Shown here: positions 26,964-34,381 of the stretch, one piece after another
How positions within the stretch are numbered: position 1 is the stretch's first letter
How the letters are laid out: each line of letters begins with the position of its first letter
Source of the DNA: Clostridiales bacterium
GTDB taxonomy: Bacteria; Bacillota; Clostridia; Lachnospirales; WQUN01
DNA: 64,000 nt
Direction: 5' to 3'
Assembly: GCA_031263155.1 (NCBI GenBank)
Contig: JAISGK010000078.1
Span: 1-64,000, forward strand
The notes under the pieces: model-generated
What the model was told of the DNA's origin: nothing
The model's input: the letters and a program-made list of their open reading frames with translations, nothing else
Database searches by the model: none
Program-made: the position numbers and the translations under genes

Positions 26964-28382
26964 CTAAAAATTCGCGTCTACATTGAGGTCGCCTATTGTG
27001 ATATCAATGTTCATCATAATATTACCACGATACAAATACAATGTCACAGTGTCGCCCACATTTGTATCAGCAATGGCTTGCTGTAGATTGGACATTGATT
27101 CTACATCCAACCCGTTATAACCGACTATTATGTCGCGCGGCCTAATCCCTGCGGCCTCCGCTCCGCTGCCCTCTGTTATGCTGACCACATACACACCCAT
27201 GTCGGGGAAGTTGTACATGTCCATAATCTGCTTTGTTATGTCTTGCCCCTCTATACCAAGGTATGGCTTTTTTACCGACCCATTTTCTTTAAGGCTGTAT
27301 AATATCGTCCCCGCCACATTAGATGGAATACTATAGCCCATTCCCTCTACCTGGCTTGATGAGAGCTTTGCGGTATTTATGCCAATAACCTCGCCGTTGG
27401 CGTTGGCGAGCGCTCCGCCGCTATTGCCGGGGTTGATGGCCGCATCGGTTTGTATGACATCCAAAGTTTTACCGTCTATCTCTATTTGCTTGTTTAACGC
27501 GCTCACGATACCGCTAGTCGCTGTTTTGCCCTCGCCCATAGCGTTACCAATGGCAACGACCTCGTCTCCAACTTCCAACTGTTCGCTGTCGCCAAACTTC
27601 GCCGCCTTGTACTTCACCCCCGCGTCGTCCAATTCTTTGCGTGACACGGAAATGACCGCAAGATCCGACAAAGGATCCGCCCCGACAAACGACGCCTTAA
27701 ACTCCAGCGAATCATCCAGAGATATGGTAACGCGATCGGCTTCGGTGATTACGTGGTTATTTGTGGCAATATATACTTTTTCGTCATCCATATCAAAAAT
27801 AATGCCCGAACCCGATCCACTTTGCTCAGCCGCCTGGTTAAAAAATTGCTGCACTTCCATGGTCAAGTTGATGCTTACTACCGCGTCAGAAACTTCTTTA
27901 ACTATGCCAGTGACATTATTGGACCTAATAGAAATTCCCTCAGTGCTATGTTCTATATTTGGCTGACTGTGAACAGCTAAATCTGTGGTTGTTTTTGTCT
28001 CTAAAATCTCTTGGTCTGATTGAGAAAATACCGCGCCTCCCAATGAAATGCCCAACCCTAATGACATAGATCCAAGAGTCGCGCAAAGCGCCGCCACCAA
28101 TATTTTTTTACCCACACCAAACTTTTTAGGCGGCGAGCCGACATTTTGTGTTTGCGCCGATACAGGCGCCTGTGTACGCGTTGGCTCCTGTATTGATGAA
28201 ACATCTATGGGTCGAGACGAAAGAATATCGTGAGAGCCGTTAACCGCAGCCACTTTTTGCTGGGGCATATCGACGCGTTGTTCGGCATTAAAATCGCTTG
28301 ATTCAAATATAGAATCGAACACAACTTTATCTTCCATTGGCAGACCATCCCCTTTAGGTTTATTGTCATCAAAACCAGTCAT
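26964..28382 (-). CDS. htrA: HtrA/DegP-type serine protease
   Basis: 472 residues. A cytoplasmic Asp/Gln-rich N-terminus (1-90), one membrane helix at about 92-118, then a trypsin-like domain with catalytic His210 (ATNNHVI), Asp240 (DPLSDLAV) and Ser321 (NPGNSGGAL). One PDZ domain follows at about 375-460 (GIRPRDIIVGYNG). Surface protein quality control, degrading or refolding misfolded exported proteins. Type-II orientation, as in B. subtilis HtrA/HtrB. Single gene; its end faces the peptide ABC operon across a shared terminator. No CssR-type box was recognised. Confidence 0.95.
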   Translation of the reverse strand: MTGFDDNKPKGDGLPMEDKVVFDSIFESSDFNAEQRVDMPQQKVAAVNGSHDILSSRPIDVSSIQEPTRTQAPVSAQTQNVGSPPKKFGVGKKILVAALCATLGSMSLGLGISLGGAVFSQSDQEILETKTTTDLAVHSQPNIEHSTEGISIRSNNVTGIVKEVSDAVVSINLTMEVQQFFNQAAEQSGSGSGIIFDMDDEKVYIATNNHVITEADRVTISLDDSLEFKASFVGADPLSDLAVISVSRKELDDAGVKYKAAKFGDSEQLEVGDEVVAIGNAMGEGKTATSGIVSALNKQIEIDGKTLDVIQTDAAINPGNSGGALANANGEVIGINTAKLSSSQVEGMGYSIPSNVAGTILYSLKENGSVKKPYLGIEGQDITKQIMDMYNFPDMGVYVVSITEGSGAEAAGIRPRDIIVGYNGLDVESMSNLQQAIADTNVGDTVTLYLYRGNIMMNIDITIGDLNVDANF

Positions 28383-28509
28383 TTTATAACCCCCCTACTT
28401 TTAATGTTTGAGAAGATTATAACCCCCTGGTTTGAATAAAGTATGGCTATTGTGTAAACAATCACTATTGTTTTGTTAACGCAAGCAAACTGGCTTGCCT
28501 TCTAATCCA

Positions 28510-28550
28510 AAAAGACCAAAACAAGCCGGGAATAGAAATCCCGACCTGTT
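28510..28550 (-). terminator. Terminator of the HIT gene
   Basis: On the minus strand AACAGGTCGGGA (28550-28539) pairs with TCCCGGCTTGTT (28531-28520), with two G-U pairs, and is followed by TTGGTCTTTTT. Located about 50 bases after the HIT stop codon. Confidence 0.65.
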
Positions 28551-28599
28551 AAAAGCGCATACTAAACATCAAGTTTGCAATTGATTTACAAACTATTAT

Positions 28600-29004
28600 T
28601 CATTCCAGTTTCAATATATCGCATATTTTTACGAATTCCTCATCCGCCTGCTTAATTGTCGAGCCACCGATTTTCATATCGTCGCCATTGTATCGTGGAA
28701 TCACATGAAGATGAAAATGATTAATCATCTGCCCAGCGGCCCTGCCATTGTTTTGCAGCAAGTTGACACCCTCGGCGCCCAACTTGCCTTTTAGCGTTGC
28801 GGCAACCTTTTGCCCCACGCTAAACGCCGCGCCGACCAGCTGTGGAGGCATATTGAATACATTATCGTAATGTTGCTTGGTTATCACTAAACTTTCACCG
28901 CGATTGTGCGGAAATTTATCCAATATCACAAAAAAGTCATCATCTTCATACAGTTTATAAGCGGGCATTTCGCCTTTTTCAATAGCGCAAAAGATGCAGT
29001 CCAT
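28600..29004 (-). CDS. HIT family nucleotide hydrolase
   Basis: 134 residues. Histidine-triad motif HFHLHVIPR at about 100-108, preceded by NNGRAAGQMI, and an N-terminal CIFCAI pair of Cys residues as in Hint/Fhit-like proteins. These enzymes hydrolyse purine nucleoside phosphoramidates or adenylylated molecules. The start is ATG 29002-29004, with GGAGG five bases upstream and the family-typical MDCIFCAIEKGE. A longer frame reaching 29058 would include the promoter. Monocistronic. Confidence 0.93.
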   Translation of the reverse strand: MDCIFCAIEKGEMPAYKLYEDDDFFVILDKFPHNRGESLVITKQHYDNVFNMPPQLVGAAFSVGQKVAATLKGKLGAEGVNLLQNNGRAAGQMINHFHLHVIPRYNGDDMKIGGSTIKQADEEFVKICDILKLE

Positions 29005-29029
29005 CCCAGCCTCCACAGTTATTTTAACC

Positions 29030-29058
29030 ATTGTAGCACTAAAAAATAGTATTGACAA
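29030..29058 (-). promoter_or_regulatory. SigA promoter of the HIT gene
   Basis: Minus strand TTGTCA (29058-29053), 17-base spacer, TACAAT (29035-29030). Its -35 box overlaps the -35 box of the divergent tRNA promoter. Confidence 0.75.
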
Positions 29059-29080
29059 TCGCTATTTCAAATAATATAAT
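29052..29080 (+). promoter_or_regulatory. Consensus SigA promoter of the tRNA-Gly/tRNA-Gln unit
   Basis: TTGACA (29052-29057), 17-base spacer, TATAAT (29075-29080): a perfect consensus, expected for a stable-RNA gene. tRNA-Gly begins 28 bases after the -10 box. Confidence 0.85.
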
Positions 29081-29107
29081 AAGCGGACGTTGGGGCTTAT
29101 TATGTTT

Positions 29108-29179
29108 GCGCGAGTGGCTCAGTGGTAGAGCATCGCCTTGCCATGGCGAGGATCGCGGGTTCGAATCCCGTCTCGCGCT
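29108..29179 (+). tRNA. tRNA-Gly (GCC)
   Basis: Acceptor GCGCGAG/CTCGCGC, D arm GCTCAGTGGTAGAGC, anticodon stem TCGCC/GGCGA with loop TTGCCAT (anticodon GCC), T arm GCGGG TTCGAAT CCCGT. Discriminator T; CCA not encoded. Confidence 0.95.
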
Positions 29180-29281
29180 TTAGCCATTTGTTTCTTGTTT
29201 AAGAAGCATGGTTAAAGCGTTAAAATTGGGCAACAAGTGAGCGAGAGCGTCTTTAAAGTAGTGATTATAATTTAGCGTTAT

Positions 29282-29353
29282 TGGGCCGTCGCCAAGCGGT
29301 AAGGCACAGGACTTTGACTCCTGCATGCGATGGTTCGAATCCATCCGGCCCAG
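29282..29353 (+). tRNA. tRNA-Gln (TTG)
   Basis: Acceptor TGGGCCG/CGGCCCA, D arm GCCAAGCGGTAAGGC, anticodon stem CAGGA/TCCTG with anticodon TTG, T arm GATGG TTCGAAT CCATC. Discriminator G; CCA not encoded. About 100 bases after tRNA-Gly, with no promoter recognised between them. Confidence 0.95.
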
Positions 29354-29528
29354 GTAGATATTTTGACCATCCTATTCTTTAGCCTGTGGCAAGTCTCCAA
29401 TATAAAGAGTTTTGCCCAAATGGGGGCAGTGCTTTTAATTTGCTTTGACCCAGCGACGGTTTGCGGATTAATATTAATCATGGGTTACACCTCCAGAATG
29501 CAAAAAACAGTCAGTTTATTGAACGGCA

Positions 29529-31427
29529 TCACGGTTCCATGGGCCGCACGGTCCATGTGACATTAACCGTATACTCTTCCCCGAGATGGATCGGCGCGTT
29601 CAGATGCATCAATATCCCCATGTCATCGTCCCACACTACAGAGGTATCTTCCACGCCGGGGCCGCCTATATAAACAGGTATTGTGGCGCCCACACTGAGC
29701 GGTATCATTGCCGCAAAAGCGCCGTGTTCGGGTACAAAAACCACCGCGTTTGCCAGTTCGTGTCCGGACGCTGCCCGCATAGGTCCATCGATAGTGGCAA
29801 GGAGCTCCCATTCGGTGCGCTGGGCGCGCGCATCCTTCACGAGTATGTGTTCGTTAACCTCGCGTCCGAGAATCCGGGGCGTTTGGGAGATGAGTGGCGG
29901 TGTGAACCGTATAAGCGCGGGCGCTTCCTCAATGGAAAGCCTTCCCACCTCCTGCGTGCTAATTTCCCGCCATGTGATCAGAAACGGCACGTTGCTCGAC
30001 ACCCTGGCCTTCGTACCTAATGGTATCGGCTCCGGCGTCGGAATGGAAAAATATCCGTCCGAATCCGCTGTGCCCGTAAATATATGGGCGCCGCTCTCGT
30101 CAATATACTCAACCTTCACATTTGCGCCGGGATCAGTTCTGCCGTTAATAGAGCTGTCGATGTTTAGCATCGGATCGACTGTAAGCGGAAGATCCCCGAC
30201 AGACAGCACCCGGGCGTTATGAAGCTGCAAATTCGGTAGATCTGGTAGAAATGGAGTGGCAAGCGTGGATGTCAGATCTGATGTCAAACTGGATGTGGCG
30301 GCTCCTCTAATCTCGAAAAGATTCCAATTTGGACTATGCCACTGGTATAGGGGCGGATCGTCAAATGTTCCGGCGGTCGGGAAGAGCCTTGCGTCCAGCC
30401 AGTAATTGACCTGTCCGCAAAAAAAAGTAAACGGCGTTTTAACCGTTGAGGATGAAAAATTAATCGCCTTGCCTTGCCCCTGATTGTACAGCACAAAGCT
30501 CTTAGGACTATTGAGATAAAGCCCCCTTCCTGAAGAGTTCGTAAATTGAATCAGCCGCCTGCTGTCGCTGGTACTTGCATAATCAGCCTGCATATAAACC
30601 CTCGCGCCCACATTTACCGTAAACGCACCGTCGATATAAAGGGACGCGTTCTCTCCAGCATTAGATTCCTGAATATACCTGAAAGAGGCGTCCTCGTCCA
30701 CAAGAAAGGATGATACGGTGTTACTGGCGCTGCGCGAAATACCGCGCCGCGTTGTGAGGGTGAAACTTGCGCGCGGCTCTATAATAAACCGCGGAGGAGA
30801 CGACTCTTCAAAAAAATCGTTATAAGTTGATATTTCTACCTCAGCGTCCTCAAGTATGGTTAAGGAGGCGTTTGTATCGAGAAAATTAAATACGGAATAA
30901 GACGCACTGCCGTTGTTGTGCCGTATAACGGTTTTACCGCCAATCTCCACCCAGCGGGCCTCCGCCACTTCGTTCATGTTTGAATATCCGGTGTCCAAGA
31001 TCGTGATATCGCAGTCTATATATCGCGTTGTTCCCGACCAGTGCCAGGTTATCTGCGGTCCGGTATAGGTTACGTTACGGTAAGTGACCGACACATTCTC
31101 ATTTCCTTTGTCGATTCGTGGCATACCGTAGTAATTGCGGCCGGCTATGGTAACATTCTGAAAGGTAATGTCCAAGGGAGATACATTGTTTTTATAGATC
31201 ATACCCAGGTTGCCACTGGCATCCGTAAGGGTCTGAATGGTGCCGCTGCCTTGCGGATATTCCCCGTCGATTACAAGCAGAGTCCTGTCGTTATGAAGGC
31301 GTATACCAGAGGTCATATTTATATCAACACCAAGGTATACATAGGTGTATTGGTTATTCGCGGTGAGAATCGACGACAGGTCGCCGAAATTCTCCGCCAC
31401 AACAGTGTGGTCGTCGATAGGAATCAT
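29529..31427 (-). CDS. Beta-helix / Ig-like surface protein, probable spore-surface component
   Basis: 632 residues, no signal peptide. Residues about 1-350 show repeated short strands (LTFQNVTIAG, VSVTYRNVTYTG, TRYIDCDITI, SLTILEDAEVEI, ASLYIDGAFTVN), typical of a right-handed beta-helix of the pectate-lyase-like adhesive type. An Ig-like Big module (DPGANVKVEYIDESG ... GTADSDGYFSIP) follows at about 425-480, then a beta-rich C-terminus ending VTWTVRP. No catalytic residues recognised, so adhesive or structural. ATG 31425-31427 is chosen because GGAGGT lies seven bases before it; an ATG 15 bases earlier overlaps that site. A SigK-like promoter lies upstream. The lack of a signal peptide together with such a promoter suggests assembly on the forespore from the mother cell (inference). 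Confidence 0.7.
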   Translation of the reverse strand: MIPIDDHTVVAENFGDLSSILTANNQYTYVYLGVDINMTSGIRLHNDRTLLVIDGEYPQGSGTIQTLTDASGNLGMIYKNNVSPLDITFQNVTIAGRNYYGMPRIDKGNENVSVTYRNVTYTGPQITWHWSGTTRYIDCDITILDTGYSNMNEVAEARWVEIGGKTVIRHNNGSASYSVFNFLDTNASLTILEDAEVEISTYNDFFEESSPPRFIIEPRASFTLTTRRGISRSASNTVSSFLVDEDASFRYIQESNAGENASLYIDGAFTVNVGARVYMQADYASTSDSRRLIQFTNSSGRGLYLNSPKSFVLYNQGQGKAINFSSSTVKTPFTFFCGQVNYWLDARLFPTAGTFDDPPLYQWHSPNWNLFEIRGAATSSLTSDLTSTLATPFLPDLPNLQLHNARVLSVGDLPLTVDPMLNIDSSINGRTDPGANVKVEYIDESGAHIFTGTADSDGYFSIPTPEPIPLGTKARVSSNVPFLITWREISTQEVGRLSIEEAPALIRFTPPLISQTPRILGREVNEHILVKDARAQRTEWELLATIDGPMRAASGHELANAVVFVPEHGAFAAMIPLSVGATIPVYIGGPGVEDTSVVWDDDMGILMHLNAPIHLGEEYTVNVTWTVRPMEP

Positions 31428-31462
31428 AGGATAAACCTCCATAATATCTTCTACATCATTTA

Positions 31463-31490
31463 TATATTATGCTCATATGCGGCGCCCTGT
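31463..31490 (-). promoter_or_regulatory. SigK-like promoter (leftward)
   Basis: Minus strand AC (31490-31489), 17-base spacer, CATAATATA (31471-31463), matching the SigK pattern AC-N17-CATAnnnTA. About 36 bases upstream of the beta-helix protein start. The consensus is short, so chance matches occur. Confidence 0.45.
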
Positions 31491-31496
31491 GCGATC

Positions 31497-31524
31497 ACAT
31501 CAAGCGCCCGCTGCGCATAAAATG
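31497..31524 (+). promoter_or_regulatory. SigK-like promoter (rightward)
   Basis: AC (31497-31498), 17-base spacer, CATAAAATG (31516-31524): one mismatch to CATAnnnTA. 46 bases before ATG 31571. Mirrors the leftward site seven bases away. Confidence 0.35.
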
Positions 31525-31570
31525 TACTGTCATGAGATTACTACACTACGCATGACGAGGAGGTGAGATT

Positions 31571-31999
31571 ATGGCAGATAAAATCCTGAACAATGTTGCG
31601 ATGATAGACGGCAGCTATAATAATATAGCATTTCTGAATACAGCGTCTACCGAGGTCGCGGTAAGGTTAGCTAATATACTGTTTAAATTGACTGCGGATC
31701 AGTCGATATGGTTCGGTGGGGAACTAACTTTTACGAATACCATCGACAACAGTTCAACCGAAAACGAAGGCTCCATAACCAATCTAGTCTTCAAGGATCA
31801 GTTTGATACAACGATGTTTGTGTATGTAAACGACAGCGTGACTGTTACAATCAACGATGGCACCACTACCACTCCCGTTGCCGATACAGACTTCACCGTT
31901 ACTAATGTCGCCGGGTTGCTTACGATAACCTTTAACGCGACAGTAACGATACCCGTCGGTTCTATAATGGCCATTTCCTTTCGCGGGACGAAAGCGTAA
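31571..31999 (+). CDS. DUF11-like beta-sandwich protein
   Basis: 142 residues, no signal peptide. The pattern WFGGELTFTNTIDNSS ... ITNLVFKDQFDTTMFVYVNDSVTVTING-type strands ... LLTITFNATVTIPVGSIMAISF resembles one DUF11/CNA-B-like repeat found in bacterial surface proteins. Excellent ribosome site GAGGAGGTGAG six bases upstream. Divergent from the beta-helix protein and 19 bases before the Cys-rich gene, so the two rightward genes probably form one unit ending at the terminator at 32510. A spore-surface role is inferred from context only. Confidence 0.65.
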   Translation: MADKILNNVAMIDGSYNNIAFLNTASTEVAVRLANILFKLTADQSIWFGGELTFTNTIDNSSTENEGSITNLVFKDQFDTTMFVYVNDSVTVTINDGTTTTPVADTDFTVTNVAGLLTITFNATVTIPVGSIMAISFRGTKA

Positions 32000-32018
32000 T
32001 TGCCATAATTGGCTATAT

Positions 32019-32462
32019 ATGTATAGCAGCGCTACCCTACAGTTCGGCATTCATTCGATAAAGAGCAATGTAGTTACCGTTAAAAACGGAAAGCCATGCC
32101 GCCATTGCTGCTGCCCGTGCTGTGGCCACGAAGTCTGCTGCCCTCCGGGCTGCTGGTGTTGCTGTCCGTGTTGTTGCCATCCGGTTTGGTGTTCTTCTTG
32201 TAACTGCCAATGCTGGTGTTGTTGCCCGTGTTGTTACCATCCGGTTTGGTGCTCTTGTAACTGCCAATGCTGGTGTTGTTGTCCGTGTTGTTGTCATCCG
32301 GTTTGGTGCTCTTGTAACTGCCAATGCTGGTACCGCTGTCCGTGCTGTGGCTGTCAATTCTATTTTTCGAGTATAGGCGCCAGGCGTCGATGCCCACGGT
32401 GTTACCATCGGGAGTGTTATCCTGATTGCTGGCAGAATATTAAAAATTGGGACAATGAATAA
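32019..32462 (+). CDS. Cysteine-rich tandem-repeat protein
   Basis: 147 residues, 46 of them Cys by my count. N-terminal 26 residues without Cys, then CCC-P-CC clusters and three to four copies of a 19-residue unit, HPVWCSCNCQCWCCCPCC, at about 54-110. The tail (RRRCPRCYHRECYPDCW) has spaced Cys pairs. Density and layout recall cysteine-rich exosporium/coat proteins such as C. difficile CdeC, which cross-link by disulfides; no homology is proven. The ribosome site is weak, so expression may depend on coupling to the gene 19 bases upstream. The opposite strand also has open frames across the repeat (Ser/Thr/Asn-rich), but they lack ATG starts with ribosome sites. The terminator just downstream is on the plus strand, favouring this reading. 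Confidence 0.6.
   Translation: MYSSATLQFGIHSIKSNVVTVKNGKPCRHCCCPCCGHEVCCPPGCWCCCPCCCHPVWCSSCNCQCWCCCPCCYHPVWCSCNCQCWCCCPCCCHPVWCSCNCQCWYRCPCCGCQFYFSSIGARRRCPRCYHRECYPDCWQNIKNWDNE
32172..32345 (+). repeat. 57-base coding tandem repeat
   Basis: Unit begins CCGGTTTGGTGCTCTTGTAA and encodes 19 residues; about three copies, the first with an extra codon. Because 57 is a multiple of three, copy-number change keeps the frame. Confidence 0.8.
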
Positions 32463-32509
32463 GCATTCAATAAAAACACCGTCTAGCTTAATTGAGCAGA
32501 GCATAATAG

Positions 32510-32542
32510 GGAGTACAGGCCGGAATAGCCTGTACTCCTTTT
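32510..32542 (+). terminator. Intrinsic terminator
   Basis: GGAGTACAGGC (32510-32520) pairs perfectly with GCCTGTACTCC (32528-32538), followed by TTTT. Ends the DUF11-like/Cys-rich unit. Confidence 0.85.
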
Positions 32543-32676
32543 AGATTTGAATGTTATTTGATGATAGGGTTTTCGTATGCTGAACAAAGAGAAAAAATTG
32601 ACAATCTTAATATCCAGTCATATTTTAATTGAACAAACGTCAAGAAGTTATGACGAAAGATAATATTAGGGAGTGC

Positions 32677-33273
32677 TTAAATCTGCTGTACCGCTTTAAT
32701 CCCCGCAAATAAAATCCTCAAACCGTATTCAAATTGCACATCATAATCTCGTTGACTGATGAACATCACGCGCTCGTCCGGGGCAAGCATATCCTTAAAA
32801 TTTTTCAGCATTTCCGGCGGCGCATTTTTTATACGCGCCTCGTCCGCCGTGAAAGACAGCACATAGTTGTTGAGCATATTTGAAACGGTCATCAGGTTTT
32901 CGCGGGATACGCCAAATTCCATCAGCTTATTGCTTATGCCCCGGATAATCTCCACGCGCTTTGGCGTGACCGGCAGGGAATTTTCAGCGACCACCACAGA
33001 ATCCCGCACTGTCAAAAGGATTTGGCGGTATGCTTTGTGCGCCGCCATTAAATAGTCAAGCGGCGGTAAATCTTCCTCTGGCAACTCAATACCCATGCAC
33101 AAACGCTCCATAATTATGGCGAACAGCTCCTGCTTGCCACTGATGTGGTTATAGAGCGCCGCCGCCTTTACGCCTAGCGCCTTTGCAATCGTCCGCATGG
33201 ACAAATTTTCAATGCCGTCACGATTCAGTATATCAATAGATACCTCAATAATCGCCTGCTTTGTTACCGCCAT
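32677..33273 (-). CDS. TetR family transcriptional repressor
   Basis: 198 residues. N-terminal helix-turn-helix domain: IIEVSIDILNRDGIENLSMRTIAKALGVKAAALYNHISGKQEL, with ALYNHISGK the recognition region. The C-terminal ligand domain resembles TetR_C (PPLDYLMAAHKAYRQILL). Start ATG 33271-33273 has GAGGTGA six bases upstream. Divergent from the ABC exporter genes; a 14-base perfect inverted repeat in the shared promoter is the likely operator, so it should repress the exporter and perhaps itself until a drug or other ligand binds. Confidence 0.92.
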   Translation of the reverse strand: MAVTKQAIIEVSIDILNRDGIENLSMRTIAKALGVKAAALYNHISGKQELFAIIMERLCMGIELPEEDLPPLDYLMAAHKAYRQILLTVRDSVVVAENSLPVTPKRVEIIRGISNKLMEFGVSRENLMTVSNMLNNYVLSFTADEARIKNAPPEMLKNFKDMLAPDERVMFISQRDYDVQFEYGLRILFAGIKAVQQI

Positions 33274-33304
33274 AGGCTCACCTCGGAAATTTCTAAAATC
33301 CCTC

Positions 33305-33348
33305 TTGACATTAACACCGTTAACCACTATTATATTAACGGTGTTAAT
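33305..33348 (+). promoter_or_regulatory. SigA promoter with TetR operator
   Basis: TTGACA (33305-33310), 17-base spacer, TATTAT (33328-33333) directed to the exporter genes. The inverted repeat ATTAACACCGTTAA (33310-33323) and TTAACGGTGTTAAT (33335-33348), 11-base centre, covers the spacer and flanks the -10 box, so a bound repressor would block polymerase. Confidence 0.85.
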
Positions 33349-33406
33349 TTTATTGTAGCATGGCCTTTGAGAAAAGGCAATCTCTTTTTTAGAAAGGAAT
33401 CAGCCT

Positions 33407-34381
33407 ATGAGCGCAATAATTGAAGCCCGGGAGCTTGAAAAGAGCTTTCGGGTAAAAGGCAAAAGCAAAACCGTGGAGGCGGTGCGCGGTGTCACCCTAT
33501 CTGTGAGCGAGGGAGAAATTTATGCTTTTCTCGGCCCGAACGGAGCGGGGAAAACCACCTTCCAGCGTATGCTTACCACCCTACTGCCCATTGACGGTGG
33601 CACGGCTATAATAGCGGGCTTTGACATGAAAAGGAAACCCGGTGAAGTCCGTAAGCATATTGGCTATGTCAGTCAGATCGGCGGCGCGGATTTGCCCGCT
33701 ACCGGCCGGGAAAATCTCCTACTGGCAGGGCAGCTTTACGGTATGAAACGGCGGGATGTGGAACAGAAAATCCATGAGCTTACAGGGCTATTGGAAATTG
33801 ACGAACTTTTGGACAGAATCGTCCGCACTTATTCCGGCGGTCAAAAACGGCGGCTTGAAATTGCGTTAGGTATTTTGCATGAGCCGGAAATTTTGTTCAT
33901 GGATGAGCCGACAACCGGGCTTGACCCGCAGAACCGTGCCAACCTATGGGCGCATATCAAAGCCCTCAAAGAGCGCGGCATGACCGTTTTCCTCACAACG
34001 CATTATCTTGATGAAGCGGACGAATTGGCTGACCGCCTTGCCATTATAGATTATGGACAGATTGTAACGGAAGGCGCACCCAAAGAGCTTAAAAAGCAAA
34101 TTTCCGGTGATGTGATACAATTGCGCTTAAAAAACGGGGGTGCTTTGCCGCAGGAGCTTCTCAGCGGCTTGGATTTCGTGAACGAAACACGCACAGACGG
34201 CGAAACAGTCATTTTATATGTCGGAGATGGCGCAAAGGCGTTACCCATTATTTTTGATTTGTTGAAAAAACGCAGCTTGGAGGCGGAGGCGGTTTCTCTT
34301 TTACAGCCCAGTCTTGATGATGTTTTCTTAAAGCAAACAGGACGTTCGCTCCGCGATACCGGAAAGGGGGAATCGAAATGA
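33407..34381 (+). CDS. ABC exporter ATPase, DrrA type
   Basis: 324 residues. Walker A GPNGAGKTT, Q-loop YVSQIGG, signature YSGGQKRRLEIA, Walker B ILFMDEPTTGLD, H-loop THYLDEAD, and the C-terminal domain (SLDDVFLKQTGRSLRD) that marks DrrA/CcmA-type drug or lipid exporters. Energises the permease encoded next, with which it overlaps by four bases (ATGA). Ribosome site AGAAAGGA. Controlled by the TetR operator. Confidence 0.93.
   Translation: MSAIIEARELEKSFRVKGKSKTVEAVRGVTLSVSEGEIYAFLGPNGAGKTTFQRMLTTLLPIDGGTAIIAGFDMKRKPGEVRKHIGYVSQIGGADLPATGRENLLLAGQLYGMKRRDVEQKIHELTGLLEIDELLDRIVRTYSGGQKRRLEIALGILHEPEILFMDEPTTGLDPQNRANLWAHIKALKERGMTVFLTTHYLDEADELADRLAIIDYGQIVTEGAPKELKKQISGDVIQLRLKNGGALPQELLSGLDFVNETRTDGETVILYVGDGAKALPIIFDLLKKRSLEAEAVSLLQPSLDDVFLKQTGRSLRDTGKGESK

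Noticed and set aside
32172-32345. CRISPR array
   Set aside because: The 57-base repeats are contiguous, without variable spacers, and keep a reading frame; no cas genes nearby.
32080-32397. Minus-strand Ser/Thr/Asn-rich repeat protein opposite the Cys-rich gene
   Set aside because: Only a GTG start without a ribosome site, and the terminator and partner gene are on the plus strand. Kept as an open question in the findings.
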